From contig CAJGCD010000075.1 of NCBI GenBank assembly GCA_904501715.1, positions 1-6,292 on the forward strand: a stretch of DNA of 6,292 nucleotides, read 5' to 3'. Each line of letters opens with the position of its first letter. Position 1 is the stretch's first letter. Origin of the DNA: an uncultured Clostridia bacterium. GTDB taxonomy: Bacteria; Bacillota; Clostridia; Oscillospirales; CAG-272. The position numbers and the translations under genes were made by a program. The notes under the pieces were generated by a model, which searched no databases, was not told the DNA's origin, and worked only from the letters and a program-made list of their open reading frames with translations. Below, piece by piece: positions 1 through 5,819 of the stretch.

Positions 1-1543
1 ATACCGTTCTTCTGCGCCTTCCGTAGACCAGAACGCCGATAATATCCAGCCCAAGCTCGCCCAGAGGCGCGCACAGGGCATCCGACAGCCCGCTGTCCAC
101 CGTGTATTCGTCGCTTTCCTCCTCCATACTTTTTTCAAGCAGACGGGAGAGAGCCTTATAATCGGGGGCAAAGACCTCGTCCTTTTCCCCAAAGCCCTTG
201 TCGAGGTTTATTCTGAGCCCCGAATTGTAATTTATCTCGTCAAGTATATCGGGGAGTCTGCCGCAGCGGCTTACAAGCTCTCGGTCAAAGTCAAGAGGGC
301 TCAGCCCTCTGTTTTTTCGAAGCAGAGCCGAGAGACGTCCCGCCTCATTTTCTATCCGACCCCTTTCTCCGCAGCCCTCGCTCATAGGACAGCCCGAGCA
401 GGAGGAGCGCAGAGCGTCCTCACATATCTTCATAAGCTCAGCTTGCTTGGGATAGCGCAGCTTTATCTCCTCAAAAAAGGAGGAAAGAGAGGAAAGCCCG
501 TCGCTTATGGCGCTCATACGTCTGTTCATATCGAACAGCCTTATTCCGTCAAGCTCGCTTTCCTTAAGCACCTTACATTCCGACAAACGCTTGCTCTCCT
601 CAACCTTTGCCTTGGAGGCAAAGAGCCTGTGCCATACGGCATAGAGCAGACATGCGGAGAGAATGGCGGGAAACAGCCCGTCAAGAGCGTATATCCCCTT
701 GACGTAAAAGCTCCACGCCGCGCTGACGAAGAAGGCGCAAAAGCAGGCAAGAGCGCAGGACAGCTTCATAAATATACCTATGCAGAGCGCCGACAGAACG
801 AAAAGGGGCGAGAGGAGCGGAGAGTATATAAGACCGAGAACAAGCCCCGTTATTGCGCCGTAGCCAAGCCCCTTTTTTTCACTTACGGCGAAGGTCACCC
901 ACAGTGCTCCAAAGGCGGCTAAGGAGACCCCGTAGAGCTTAAGGGGTAATGCGCCGAAAACGCAGACGGCGCAGAGAGCAAGAAACCCAAGCTCCCGCGC
1001 CACGCCGCGGCGGCAGAAAAATCCGCTGAATATATAGGTGGCGAGAGGAGCGACCGCGGTGGAGAGGAGCAGACCGAAGATATCGTAATAAAGAAGTCCG
1101 CCGCCTATGGCAAAGCAAGCTCCCATAGCAAATGCTCCAACGGCAGAGAGGAGTATTCGATAGCCCACGGCTTCCGAGAAAAGAGATAGAAGAAGCTCTT
1201 TTGGGGCGGGCTTGTCCTCTCGGCGGGAGAAGGGATTATCCAGCGTCAGGAGAACCAGCGCGCGAAGCAAAAGAAGGGCGGTGTATATTCCGAAGAGTAC
1301 CACCGAAGCGCTTCCCTCAAAGGAGAAAAGACAGGATAGGGCAAGTCCGAGATAAACAAAGACAGCATCTCTGTCGGCGGCGCAAAGAAGGGCAATTCCA
1401 AAGGGCATCGAGCCGAAGGGAAGGGCTGACAGAGAGGAAAGATATCCCCCGAGAAGATATATTGCCTTAGGGGCAAGAGCTTTTAGAAGCTTGGGCAGGT
1501 CGAATTTTGCGCCTACGGCTTCTGTGTTTTGACTTTTATCCAT
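1..1543 (-). CDS. spoIIE: Stage II sporulation protein E, N-terminal 514 residues (runs off the left edge)
   Basis: SpoIIE is a membrane-bound PP2C-type phosphatase of the sporulation septum. It interacts with FtsZ and dephosphorylates SpoIIAA, which releases sigma-F in the forespore. The minus strand reads open with no stop from ATG at 1543 to the edge. Residues about 25-304 are very hydrophobic and form many membrane segments. A charged helical stretch with basic and acidic residues (from about H305) follows. A cysteine cluster, C374, C382, C385 and C391 (SCSGCP then EGC), and a later C427 in a SRCGRLPDILDEIN block match the cysteine region of clostridial SpoIIE. The last residues (LDIIGVLVYGRRRR) look like the linker just before the phosphatase domain, so the catalytic part lies outside the window; the B. 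subtilis protein is about 827 residues. The start is supported by AAAGGATGG ending seven bases upstream of the ATG. Family identity rests on recognised domain order, not on a search. Confidence 0.9.
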   Translation of the reverse strand, partial: MDKSQNTEAVGAKFDLPKLLKALAPKAIYLLGGYLSSLSALPFGSMPFGIALLCAADRDAVFVYLGLALSCLFSFEGSASVVLFGIYTALLLLRALVLLTLDNPFSRREDKPAPKELLLSLFSEAVGYRILLSAVGAFAMGACFAIGGGLLYYDIFGLLLSTAVAPLATYIFSGFFCRRGVARELGFLALCAVCVFGALPLKLYGVSLAAFGALWVTFAVSEKKGLGYGAITGLVLGLIYSPLLSPLFVLSALCIGIFMKLSCALACFCAFFVSAAWSFYVKGIYALDGLFPAILSACLLYAVWHRLFASKAKVEESKRLSECKVLKESELDGIRLFDMNRRMSAISDGLSSLSSFFEEIKLRYPKQAELMKICEDALRSSCSGCPMSEGCGERGRIENEAGRLSALLRKNRGLSPLDFDRELVSRCGRLPDILDEINYNSGLRINLDKGFGEKDEVFAPDYKALSRLLEKSMEEESDEYTVDSGLSDALCAPLGELGLDIIGVLVYGRRRRTV

Positions 1544-1586
1544 TTTAAACCATCCTTTGTTATGAGATACCTTGGGCATTTTCTTT

Positions 1587-1619
1587 ATTTTAGCAAAAAA
1601 TCCCCGCGGCTTTTGTCAC
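1587..1619 (-). promoter_or_regulatory. Probable spoIIE promoter, sigma-A type with 21-bp spacer and a Spo0A-box-like site
   Basis: On the minus strand, GTGACA (1619-1614) is followed after exactly 21 bases by TAAAAT (1592-1587), which is preceded by TGC as in an extended -10. The same -35 bases read on the plus strand as TTTGTCACA (1612-1620), one base away from the 0A box TTTGTCRAA. Known background: Spo0A-activated sigma-A promoters of spoIIE and spoIIG in B. subtilis have over-long spacers (21-22 bp), with a 0A box overlapping the -35. The match in architecture is seen in the sequence; regulation by Spo0A is inferred. The -10 lies about 44 bases before the ATG. Confidence 0.55.
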
Positions 1620-1673
1620 AATAAGGGGGAGGATAAATTTTATTTTCGGTAGTTAGAGTTATAAACGATTTTT

Positions 1674-1699
1674 TCCACCTTTCTTAGAAGAAAGGTGGA
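1674..1699. repeat. Perfect hairpin, dispersed-repeat type
   Basis: TCCACCTTTC (1674-1683) pairs perfectly with GAAAGGTGGA (1690-1699) around a TTAGAA loop, and the pairing can extend into the loop. A T-run (1669-1674) sits before the hairpin on the plus strand, so neither strand has the usual stem-then-T order of an intrinsic terminator. It sits about 55 bases upstream of the spoIIE -35. It looks like a member of a dispersed clostridial hairpin repeat rather than a terminator, since no gene ends here. Confidence 0.5.
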
Positions 1700-1746
1700 G
1701 CCAAAGAACTTCTTCAAGTGGTTGTTGTAATTTGTAGAGGCGCACA

Positions 1747-1852
1747 TTATTAGCCTTCCCCAGCGGGGACAAATGGCGCAAGCGCCAAGGTCGAGTTTGA
1801 CAAGTCAAACTTCGAGGTGTCACGACGCAAGGAGTGACGGATGAGGAGAACG
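1747..1852. repeat. Multi-hairpin repeat module
   Basis: Four stems occur in a row: CCCC/GGGG (1758-1767); TGGCGC/GCGCCA (1774-1787, loop AA); GTTTGAC/GTCAAAC (1795-1810), flanked by TCGA on both sides with a one-base bulge; and GTCAC/GTGAC (1819-1837). The end, GATGAGGAGA (1840-1849), is inverted at 1933-1942 (TCTCCTCATC), where another module begins. No open frame with coding character covers it. The layout of short hairpins ending in a GATGAGGAG tail resembles small non-autonomous repeats seen in many clostridial genomes. That assignment is from pattern memory and not from a search. Confidence 0.5.
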
Positions 1853-1878
1853 GGATTTGATATTATAAAAGGGCAAGG

Positions 1879-1921
1879 CTCTATGCCGTATTACTTTCCA
1901 AAAGCTAAGCAATACATAGAG
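1879..1921. repeat. Imperfect inverted repeat between two facing repeat modules
   Basis: CTCTAT (1879-1884) and GTATT (1888-1892) pair with AATAC (1911-1915) and ATAGAG (1916-1921), with three bases bulged on the left arm and an 18-base loop. It lies between the module ending near 1852 and the module starting near 1932. No function is assigned. Confidence 0.35.
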
Positions 1922-1931
1922 TACACCCGAG

Positions 1932-2003
1932 CTCTCCTCATCAGTCTCGCTATTTGCTGCGCAAATGTACGCTCGACAGCTTCCTCTCGGAGGAAGCCTT
2001 TGG
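1932..2003 (-). repeat. Hairpin repeat module, copy A (reverse orientation)
   Basis: The copy contains CTCCTCATCAGTC, a degenerate middle stem, then GCTTCCTC TCG GAGGAAGC (1979-1997), then CTTT. Read on the minus strand this is AAAGGC, first hairpin, middle stem, then a TGA-GGAG type tail. That is the same order as the copies at 2079-2124 and 2186-2231, so they belong to one family. Its right part is included in the 72-bp direct repeat. Confidence 0.55.
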
Positions 2004-2045
2004 TTTAGCGGTATTCTTGGGTTTATATCTCACCCGTAGGGGTCG
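1974..2045. repeat. 72-bp direct repeat, first copy
   Basis: This stretch, CGACAGCTTCC through CACCCGTAGGGGTCG, recurs at 2204-2275. Only three bases differ over 72 (A/T in the TTTAGCG/TTAAGCG part, and two transitions in GTATTCTTGG/GTGTTCTCGG). It includes the GCTTCCTC/GAGGAAGC hairpin and the left arm of a GGGTCG/CGACCC hairpin completed at 2056-2061. The high identity suggests a recent duplication or two insertions of the same composite unit. Confidence 0.8.
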
Positions 2046-2078
2046 GCGCCCACGACGACCCTTGAAGATGTTTTGCAT

Positions 2079-2124
2079 TAAAGGCTCCCTGCGGAGGGAG
2101 CTCCCGCGAAGCGGGTGAGGGAGA
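2079..2124 (+). repeat. Hairpin repeat module, copy B (forward orientation)
   Basis: TTAAAGGCTCCCT GCG AGGGAGC forms the first hairpin, CCCGC GAAG CGGG the second, and TGAGGGAGAG the tail. It is preceded by the 14-mer AAGATGTTTTGCAT (2065-2078), which reappears exactly at 5775-5788 in front of another GGCTCCC hairpin. It therefore links the two repeat-bearing regions of the window. Confidence 0.6.
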
Positions 2125-2185
2125 GTGCGTGCAGTCGGGCAATATATTTCTACGGAAAAGAGTGCTATCCTTTTAGCCGCGCAGG

Positions 2186-2231
2186 CTCCTTCAGTCGCTA
2201 ACGCGACAGCTTCCTCTCGGAGGAAGCCTTT
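2186..2231 (-). repeat. Hairpin repeat module, copy C (reverse orientation)
   Basis: CTCCTTCA, then the stem GTCGC TAAC GCGAC, then GCTTCCTC TCG GAGGAAGC and CTTT. On the minus strand it has the same order as copy B (AAAGGC, stem one, stem two, TGAAGGAG), with compensatory-looking differences in the stems: both arms change together relative to copy B. Its right end continues into the second 72-bp repeat. Confidence 0.6.
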
Positions 2232-2275
2232 GGTTAAGCGGTGTTCTCGGGTTTATATCTCACCCGTAGGGGTCG
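2204..2275. repeat. 72-bp direct repeat, second copy
   Basis: This is the partner of the copy at 1974-2045, 69 of 72 identical and offset by 230 bases. After the shared end (GGGGTCG) the two copies diverge: the first continues GCGCCCACGACGACCC, the second TGCCCATTTTTGCG. A further short hairpin (GTCGC TT GCGAC, about 2294-2305) follows. A 64-codon open frame over this copy (2125-2319) is made of repeat sequence and is not called as a gene. Confidence 0.8.
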
Positions 2276-2349
2276 TGCCCATTTTTGCGTCTGTCGCTTG
2301 CGACGTGAACGCTTATTAAAAAAGAGTTACTCATGTTCAGGAAAATAAA

Positions 2350-2378
2350 GTATAAATTTCCCCCTTCGGTACAAACTA
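2350..2378 (+). promoter_or_regulatory. Probable sigma-G (forespore) promoter of spoVAF
   Basis: GTATA (2350-2354), 17 bases, then CAAACTA (2372-2378). Known sigma-G promoters have GHATR near -35 and CATNHTA near -10 at 17-18 bases spacing. The -35 matches fully and the -10 at six of seven positions. spoVA-family genes are known to be transcribed by sigma-G, so the site fits its gene. The predicted transcript would begin near 2385, only a few bases before the Shine-Dalgarno at 2390. Sigma-F recognises related sequences and is not excluded. Confidence 0.55.
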
Positions 2379-2389
2379 CCTTTAAGAAA

Positions 2390-2403
2390 AAGGCGGTGAT
2401 ATT
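2390..2403 (+). promoter_or_regulatory. Strong Shine-Dalgarno followed by a possible AUU start of spoVAF
   Basis: AAGGCGGTGAT (2390-2400) differs by one base from the ideal AAGGAGGTGAT. Five bases downstream of the GGCGG core lies ATT (2401), and then ATA (2404), both in frame with spoVAF. No ATG, GTG or TTG exists in this frame between the stop at 2383 and the ATG at 2446, and that ATG has no Shine-Dalgarno in front of it. This decides in favour of initiation near 2401, but non-AUG initiation remains an inference. Confidence 0.5.
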
Positions 2404-2445
2404 ATACAGAAGCTTTCAGAAAATTATAGTGAAAACGTAAAATTT

Positions 2446-3807
2446 ATGGACCGAACCCTCCGTGTGGACAAGAGCTTTGATATGCTCAAAAAGAGGCTTG
2501 TTCTGTCAGATGGGGAATTGACTCTCTATTTTATAGACGGCTTTGCCAAGGATACAGTCCTGCAAAAGCTGATGATGCATTTCCTCACCCTAAAGCGGCT
2601 TCCCAATTCCGCCCAGCGGTTTATGGACGAAAATCTGCCATACATCGAAACCGACGTGACGGCTGACGTGGGGCACATGGTGCAGATGGTAATGTCGGGT
2701 GGGACGCTTATCCTCGGAAGCAGCTTCGGCGCGGAGGGTATTCTCTTAGACACCCGAACCTATCCCGCGCGGGAGACCTCAGAGCCTGAGGGGGACAGAG
2801 TTATGCGCGGCTCTCGGGACGGCTTTGTGGAAACTCTCATTTTCAATACGGCGCTTATACGGCGGCGCATAAGAAATCCTCGGCTCACAATGCAATATTT
2901 TACGGTAGGCTCGGACTCGGGCAGTGACGTGGTGCTTTGTTATATGACTGACAGGGCGGACAAGGAATACGTAAAGAAGCTGTCCGAGCGGCTCCAGCGG
3001 ATAAAGACCGATTCGCTTACTATGGGGCACGAATCACTCAAGGAATGTCTTATTTCGCACAGATGGTACAACCCATTTCCAAAGGTCAGAACCACCGAGC
3101 GTCCCGACGTGGCGGCGGCTCAGCTTCTTGAGGGAAGCGTGCTGATAATCGTGGACAACAGCCCCGAGGTCATGGTGCTGCCCTCAACCATATTCGATTT
3201 TATGCAGGAGTCCAACGATTTCTATTTTCCGCCGCTCACGGGAACCTATATAAGAATACTGCGGTATATCGTGTTCTTTCTGACGCTGGTGCTGACTCCC
3301 TCCTGGTATCTGCTCTTGCAATACCCCGAGATAGCCCCTGACTGGCTTGCCTTCGCCATACCGCAGGAGCGGGGCGTTCTGCCCATATTCATTCAGCTAT
3401 TGCTTACCGAGTTTATTATTGACGCATTGCGACTGGCATCCCTGAATACGCCCAATATGCTCAACAATTCCCTGTCGGTGGTGGGGGGACTGATACTTGG
3501 GGATTTTGCTGTGGAGATAGGCTGGCTCATTCCCGAGGTCATACTCTATATGGCATTTGCCGCCATAGCTAACTTTACCCAAAGGAGCTACGAGCTTGGC
3601 TACGCCATAAAATTTTTGCGCATACTTCTGCTGACCCTGACGGCGTTTTTCGGAATCTGGGGCTATGCGTCAGGCTTCTTGCTTATCGTGGTGCTTATAG
3701 CCACCAACACTACACTCAACGGAAAAAGAAATTACCTTTATCCCCTTATCCCATTTTCGCCCAAGGCACTGAGAACTCTGCTGTTCAGGGTAAAAAAGAA
3801 GGGATAA
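2446..3807 (+). CDS. spoVAF: Stage V sporulation protein AF, GerA-family spore membrane protein
   Basis: SpoVAF belongs to the GerA germinant-receptor A-subunit family and sits in the inner membrane of the spore. In Bacillus it is the last gene of the spoVA operon and is linked to germination; its exact job is uncertain. From ATG 2446 the protein has 453 residues. A soluble N-terminal half includes FIDGFAKD (29-36) and the family signature GSRDGFVETLIFNTALIRRR (122-141), continuing RIRNPRL. Membrane helices follow at about 270-292, 311-334, 343-378 (two), 387-406 and 408-420, then a basic tail. IPEVILYMAFAAIANFTQRS (362-381) points to SpoVAF rather than GerAA or GerKA. The 15 upstream codons encode IIQKLSENYSENVKF, which resembles the usual family N-terminus, so the true start is probably 2401 (468 residues; B. 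subtilis has about 493). No spoVAD or spoVAE adjoins it. A sigma-G-like promoter precedes it and a weak hairpin follows. Confidence 0.85.
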   Translation: MDRTLRVDKSFDMLKKRLVLSDGELTLYFIDGFAKDTVLQKLMMHFLTLKRLPNSAQRFMDENLPYIETDVTADVGHMVQMVMSGGTLILGSSFGAEGILLDTRTYPARETSEPEGDRVMRGSRDGFVETLIFNTALIRRRIRNPRLTMQYFTVGSDSGSDVVLCYMTDRADKEYVKKLSERLQRIKTDSLTMGHESLKECLISHRWYNPFPKVRTTERPDVAAAQLLEGSVLIIVDNSPEVMVLPSTIFDFMQESNDFYFPPLTGTYIRILRYIVFFLTLVLTPSWYLLLQYPEIAPDWLAFAIPQERGVLPIFIQLLLTEFIIDALRLASLNTPNMLNNSLSVVGGLILGDFAVEIGWLIPEVILYMAFAAIANFTQRSYELGYAIKFLRILLLTLTAFFGIWGYASGFLLIVVLIATNTTLNGKRNYLYPLIPFSPKALRTLLFRVKKKG

Positions 3808-3819
3808 GCTATAAAAATC

Positions 3820-3849
3820 GGCGTGAGATATTGTTCTCGCGCCGCTTTT
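3820..3849 (+). terminator. Weak intrinsic terminator after spoVAF
   Basis: GGCGTGAGA (3820-3828) pairs with TCTCGCGCC (3835-3843) with one G-T wobble and a six-base loop, followed by GCTTTT. It starts 12 bases after the spoVAF stop. The T-tract is short and offset by two bases, so termination may be partial. The right arm overlaps the -35 of the araB promoter. Confidence 0.45.
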
Positions 3850-3859
3850 GTGATATAAT
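3831..3859 (+). promoter_or_regulatory. Sigma-A promoter of araB
   Basis: TTGTTC (3831-3836), a 17-base spacer, then a perfect TATAAT (3854-3859) preceded by TGA, which makes an extended -10. The start would be near 3866, giving a leader of about 27 bases with AAAGGAGG (3878-3885) seven bases before the ATG. No clear operator palindrome is visible between promoter and gene. Confidence 0.7.
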
Positions 3860-3892
3860 TGGGCTAAGCACCTCGGTAAAGGAGGACATTGT

Positions 3893-5527
3893 ATGAAATA
3901 CGTTATAGGCATAGATTTCGGTACTCTTTCGGCAAGAGCTGTGTTGGTTGACGCTATGAGCGGAGAGGAAATAGCCGAGGCGGTATATGATTACGACCAC
4001 GGCGTTATGGATAAATGCTTGCCCTGCGGCAGGGGGTTGCCATCGGGCTTTGCTCTGCAACATCCCGAGGACTATCTGAAGGCGCTCGGATATACCGTAA
4101 GGAACGTGCTGGAGCTGTCGGGCACAGACGCATCTCTTGTGGCTGGAATGTGTGTGGATTTTACCGCCTGTACCCTTATAGCCATGGACAGAGAGGGAAC
4201 ACCGCTCTGTATGAAGGAGGAATTTGCCTCCGAGCCCCACGCTTACGTTAAGCTCTGGAAGCATCACGGCGCCCAGAGTGAGGCTGACGAGATAACGGCG
4301 CTGGCAAAGGCGAGAGGCGAGGACTGGATAGAGCTTTACGGCGGCAGAGTGTCCTCCGAGTGGGCTTTTCCGAAAATTTTGGAAACTCTCCGCAAGGCGC
4401 CTCACGTATATGATGCCACGTATGAGTTTATAGACGCGGCAGATTGGATATCCCTTATGCTTACGGGAAGGGATACGAGAGCTCATTCTATGGCGGGATA
4501 TAAATGGCTGTATGCCGACGGATATCCCTCAAATGAGTTTTTTAAGGCTCTTGACACGGGGCTTGACGGCATAGTGGGAAGCAAGGTAAGGTCTGAGGTG
4601 TTGAGCCTTGGCGACATAGCGGGGGTTATAAATTCCCGCGGTGCCGAGCTTACGGGACTTAAGGAGGGCACGGTAGTTGCCTCTCCAATAATAGATGCCC
4701 ACGCAGCTATGCCCGCCCTGAATATTACGGGAAACGGCGAAATGATGATGGTGCTGGGCACCTCGGGCTGCTACATACTTAATTACACCGAGGGCAGAAA
4801 TATAGAGGGAACGGCGGGCTACGTCAAGGGAGCGGTGCTGCCCGACGTTTGCACTTATGAGTCGGGGCAGTCCTCTCTGGGTGACAGCTTTGACTGGTTC
4901 GTAAAGAACTGCGTTCCCGAGGAATACAAGCAAGAGGCGAGAGAAAAGGGAATAAGCCTTCACGCTATGCTGAGAGAGCGCGCGACTAAGCAAAGAGCAG
5001 GTGAGAGCGGACTTCTGTGCCTTGATTGGTTTAACGGAAACCGAAGCATACTTGCGGATTTTGACCTTAGCGGAATGATACTCGGGCTTACGCTTACAAG
5101 CAGACCCGAGGAGATATACAGAGCCATAATTGAGGGAACCGCATACGGAGCGAGAGTTATACTCGAGCATTACGAAAGCAACGGGGTAGAGATACGCCGT
5201 ATATGCGCGGCGGGAGGTATAGCTCATAAGGACGAGCTGCTTATGCAGATATACGCTGACGTTTTGGGAAGAGAGATAAGCGTAGGGGCAAGAGCTCAGG
5301 CGGGAGCCTTTGGAAGCGCCATATACGCCGCGGCGGCTGCGGGAATATTCCCGTCGGTCACCGAAGGGGCAAAGGTCTTTTCCAAGCCCGACGTAAGAGT
5401 GTACAGACCAGATGCGGAGAATCACAGAATATATTCAAGGCTTTATGCCGAGTATAAGACTCTGCACGATTATTTCGGCAAAGAGAACGACGTTATGCGC
5501 AGATTGAAGCAAATAAAGGAAATATGA
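3893..5527 (+). CDS. araB: L-ribulokinase (FGGY carbohydrate kinase family)
   Basis: Predicted to phosphorylate L-ribulose with ATP to L-ribulose 5-phosphate in cytoplasmic L-arabinose catabolism. It has 544 residues, close to E. coli AraB (566) and B. subtilis AraB (about 560). N-terminal FGGY domain: the phosphate-binding IGIDFGTLSARAVL (5-18), the sugar-site VDFTACTL (88-95) typical of ribulokinases, and SSEWAFPKI (154-162). C-terminal domain: IIDAHAA with probable catalytic base D268, LGTSGCYIL (288-296), LDWFNGNRS (377-385) and the nucleotide-site AAGGIAHKDELLMQIYADVL (439-458). All motifs are intact. The start has an ideal AAAGGAGG, and the gene has its own sigma-A promoter. It overlaps the next gene by four bases (ATGA). 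araA and araD are not within the window, so the pathway cannot be confirmed. Another pentulose or related sugar remains possible, because FGGY specificity is hard to read from sequence. Confidence 0.85.
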   Translation: MKYVIGIDFGTLSARAVLVDAMSGEEIAEAVYDYDHGVMDKCLPCGRGLPSGFALQHPEDYLKALGYTVRNVLELSGTDASLVAGMCVDFTACTLIAMDREGTPLCMKEEFASEPHAYVKLWKHHGAQSEADEITALAKARGEDWIELYGGRVSSEWAFPKILETLRKAPHVYDATYEFIDAADWISLMLTGRDTRAHSMAGYKWLYADGYPSNEFFKALDTGLDGIVGSKVRSEVLSLGDIAGVINSRGAELTGLKEGTVVASPIIDAHAAMPALNITGNGEMMMVLGTSGCYILNYTEGRNIEGTAGYVKGAVLPDVCTYESGQSSLGDSFDWFVKNCVPEEYKQEAREKGISLHAMLRERATKQRAGESGLLCLDWFNGNRSILADFDLSGMILGLTLTSRPEEIYRAIIEGTAYGARVILEHYESNGVEIRRICAAGGIAHKDELLMQIYADVLGREISVGARAQAGAFGSAIYAAAAAGIFPSVTEGAKVFSKPDVRVYRPDAENHRIYSRLYAEYKTLHDYFGKENDVMRRLKQIKEI

Positions 5528-5790
5528 GCCTTATGAAGAAAAAATATATAGACGTAGGTCTCGGGGGCGGCAGACTTATACAGATAGCAAACAGAACGCT
5601 TACGCAAATGATGTCCTATATAATAGACACCCCCGAGGGAAACGTGATAGTTATAGACGGCGGAAATTATTGCGCCGAGGATAGCGAGGCGCTTTACGAA
5701 TATCTTGGGGAGCGCGGCAAAAGGGTGGATATGTGGTTTATTACCCACGCTCACGACGACCCTAAATCCAACGTAAGATGTTTTGCATAA
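5524..5790 (+). pseudogene. Truncated metallo-beta-lactamase-fold hydrolase
   Basis: The start ATG overlaps the araB stop (ATGA), with AAAGGA upstream, so translation was coupled to araB; an internal ATG at 5533 is also possible. Residues 27-79 show the family's opening: MSYIIDTPEGNVIVIDGG, a helix, then VDMWFITHAHDD. This is the start of the zinc motif HxHxDH, with H75, H77 and D79. The next codon should be His but is Pro80, and the frame ends after nine foreign-looking codons (PKSNVRCFA). Family members are typically well over 200 residues, so only about a third remains, without the later metal ligands. From 5761 on, the DNA belongs to a hairpin-repeat element whose relative lies at 2051-2100. 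No remainder of the gene is visible downstream. The substrate of the intact form is unknown. A short stable peptide is possible, but no catalytic function is expected. Confidence 0.75.
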
Positions 5791-5818
5791 TAGGCTCCCC
5801 TCGGGGAGCTGATTTTTT
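5775..5818 (+). terminator. Repeat-derived intrinsic terminator of the araB unit
   Basis: The 14-mer AAGATGTTTTGCAT (5775-5788), identical to 2065-2078, is followed by GCTCCCC TC GGGGAGC (5794-5809), then TGA and six T residues (5813-5818). A GC-rich stem plus T-run makes a credible terminator for araB and the broken hydrolase gene. It appears to be a half copy of the hairpin family: the first stem is present, and the second stem and GGGAG tail are missing. Confidence 0.65.
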
Positions 5819-5819
5819 A

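Noticed and set aside
443..922. 159-codon plus-strand open frame, with similar ones at 1132-1470
   Set aside because: They lie opposite the continuous spoIIE frame and read as Arg/Lys/Gly-rich shadows.
1974..2275. Possible CRISPR array from the two 72-bp repeats
   Set aside because: Only two copies exist, they are too long and contain internal hairpins, the gap is itself made of repeats, and there are no cas genes.
1747..2305. Riboswitch or structured leader for spoVAF
   Set aside because: Stems match dispersed modules in both orientations, the predicted promoter at 2350 lies downstream of them, and no known riboswitch core is recognised.
2125..2319. 64-codon plus-strand open frame in the repeat region
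   Set aside because: It is composed of repeat modules, including most of the second 72-bp copy, has no Shine-Dalgarno and has no recognisable protein character.
1670..2340. Insertion sequence or degraded transposase
   Set aside because: No transposase-like reading frame, DDE-type motif or long terminal inverted repeats are visible; only short hairpins are present.
4529..5425. 298-codon minus-strand open frame opposite araB, and a second of 225 codons at 3809-4486
   Set aside because: Both are antisense to an intact, well-conserved kinase; their translations are rich in Arg, Ser and Tyr without domains, as expected from biased codon use on the other strand.
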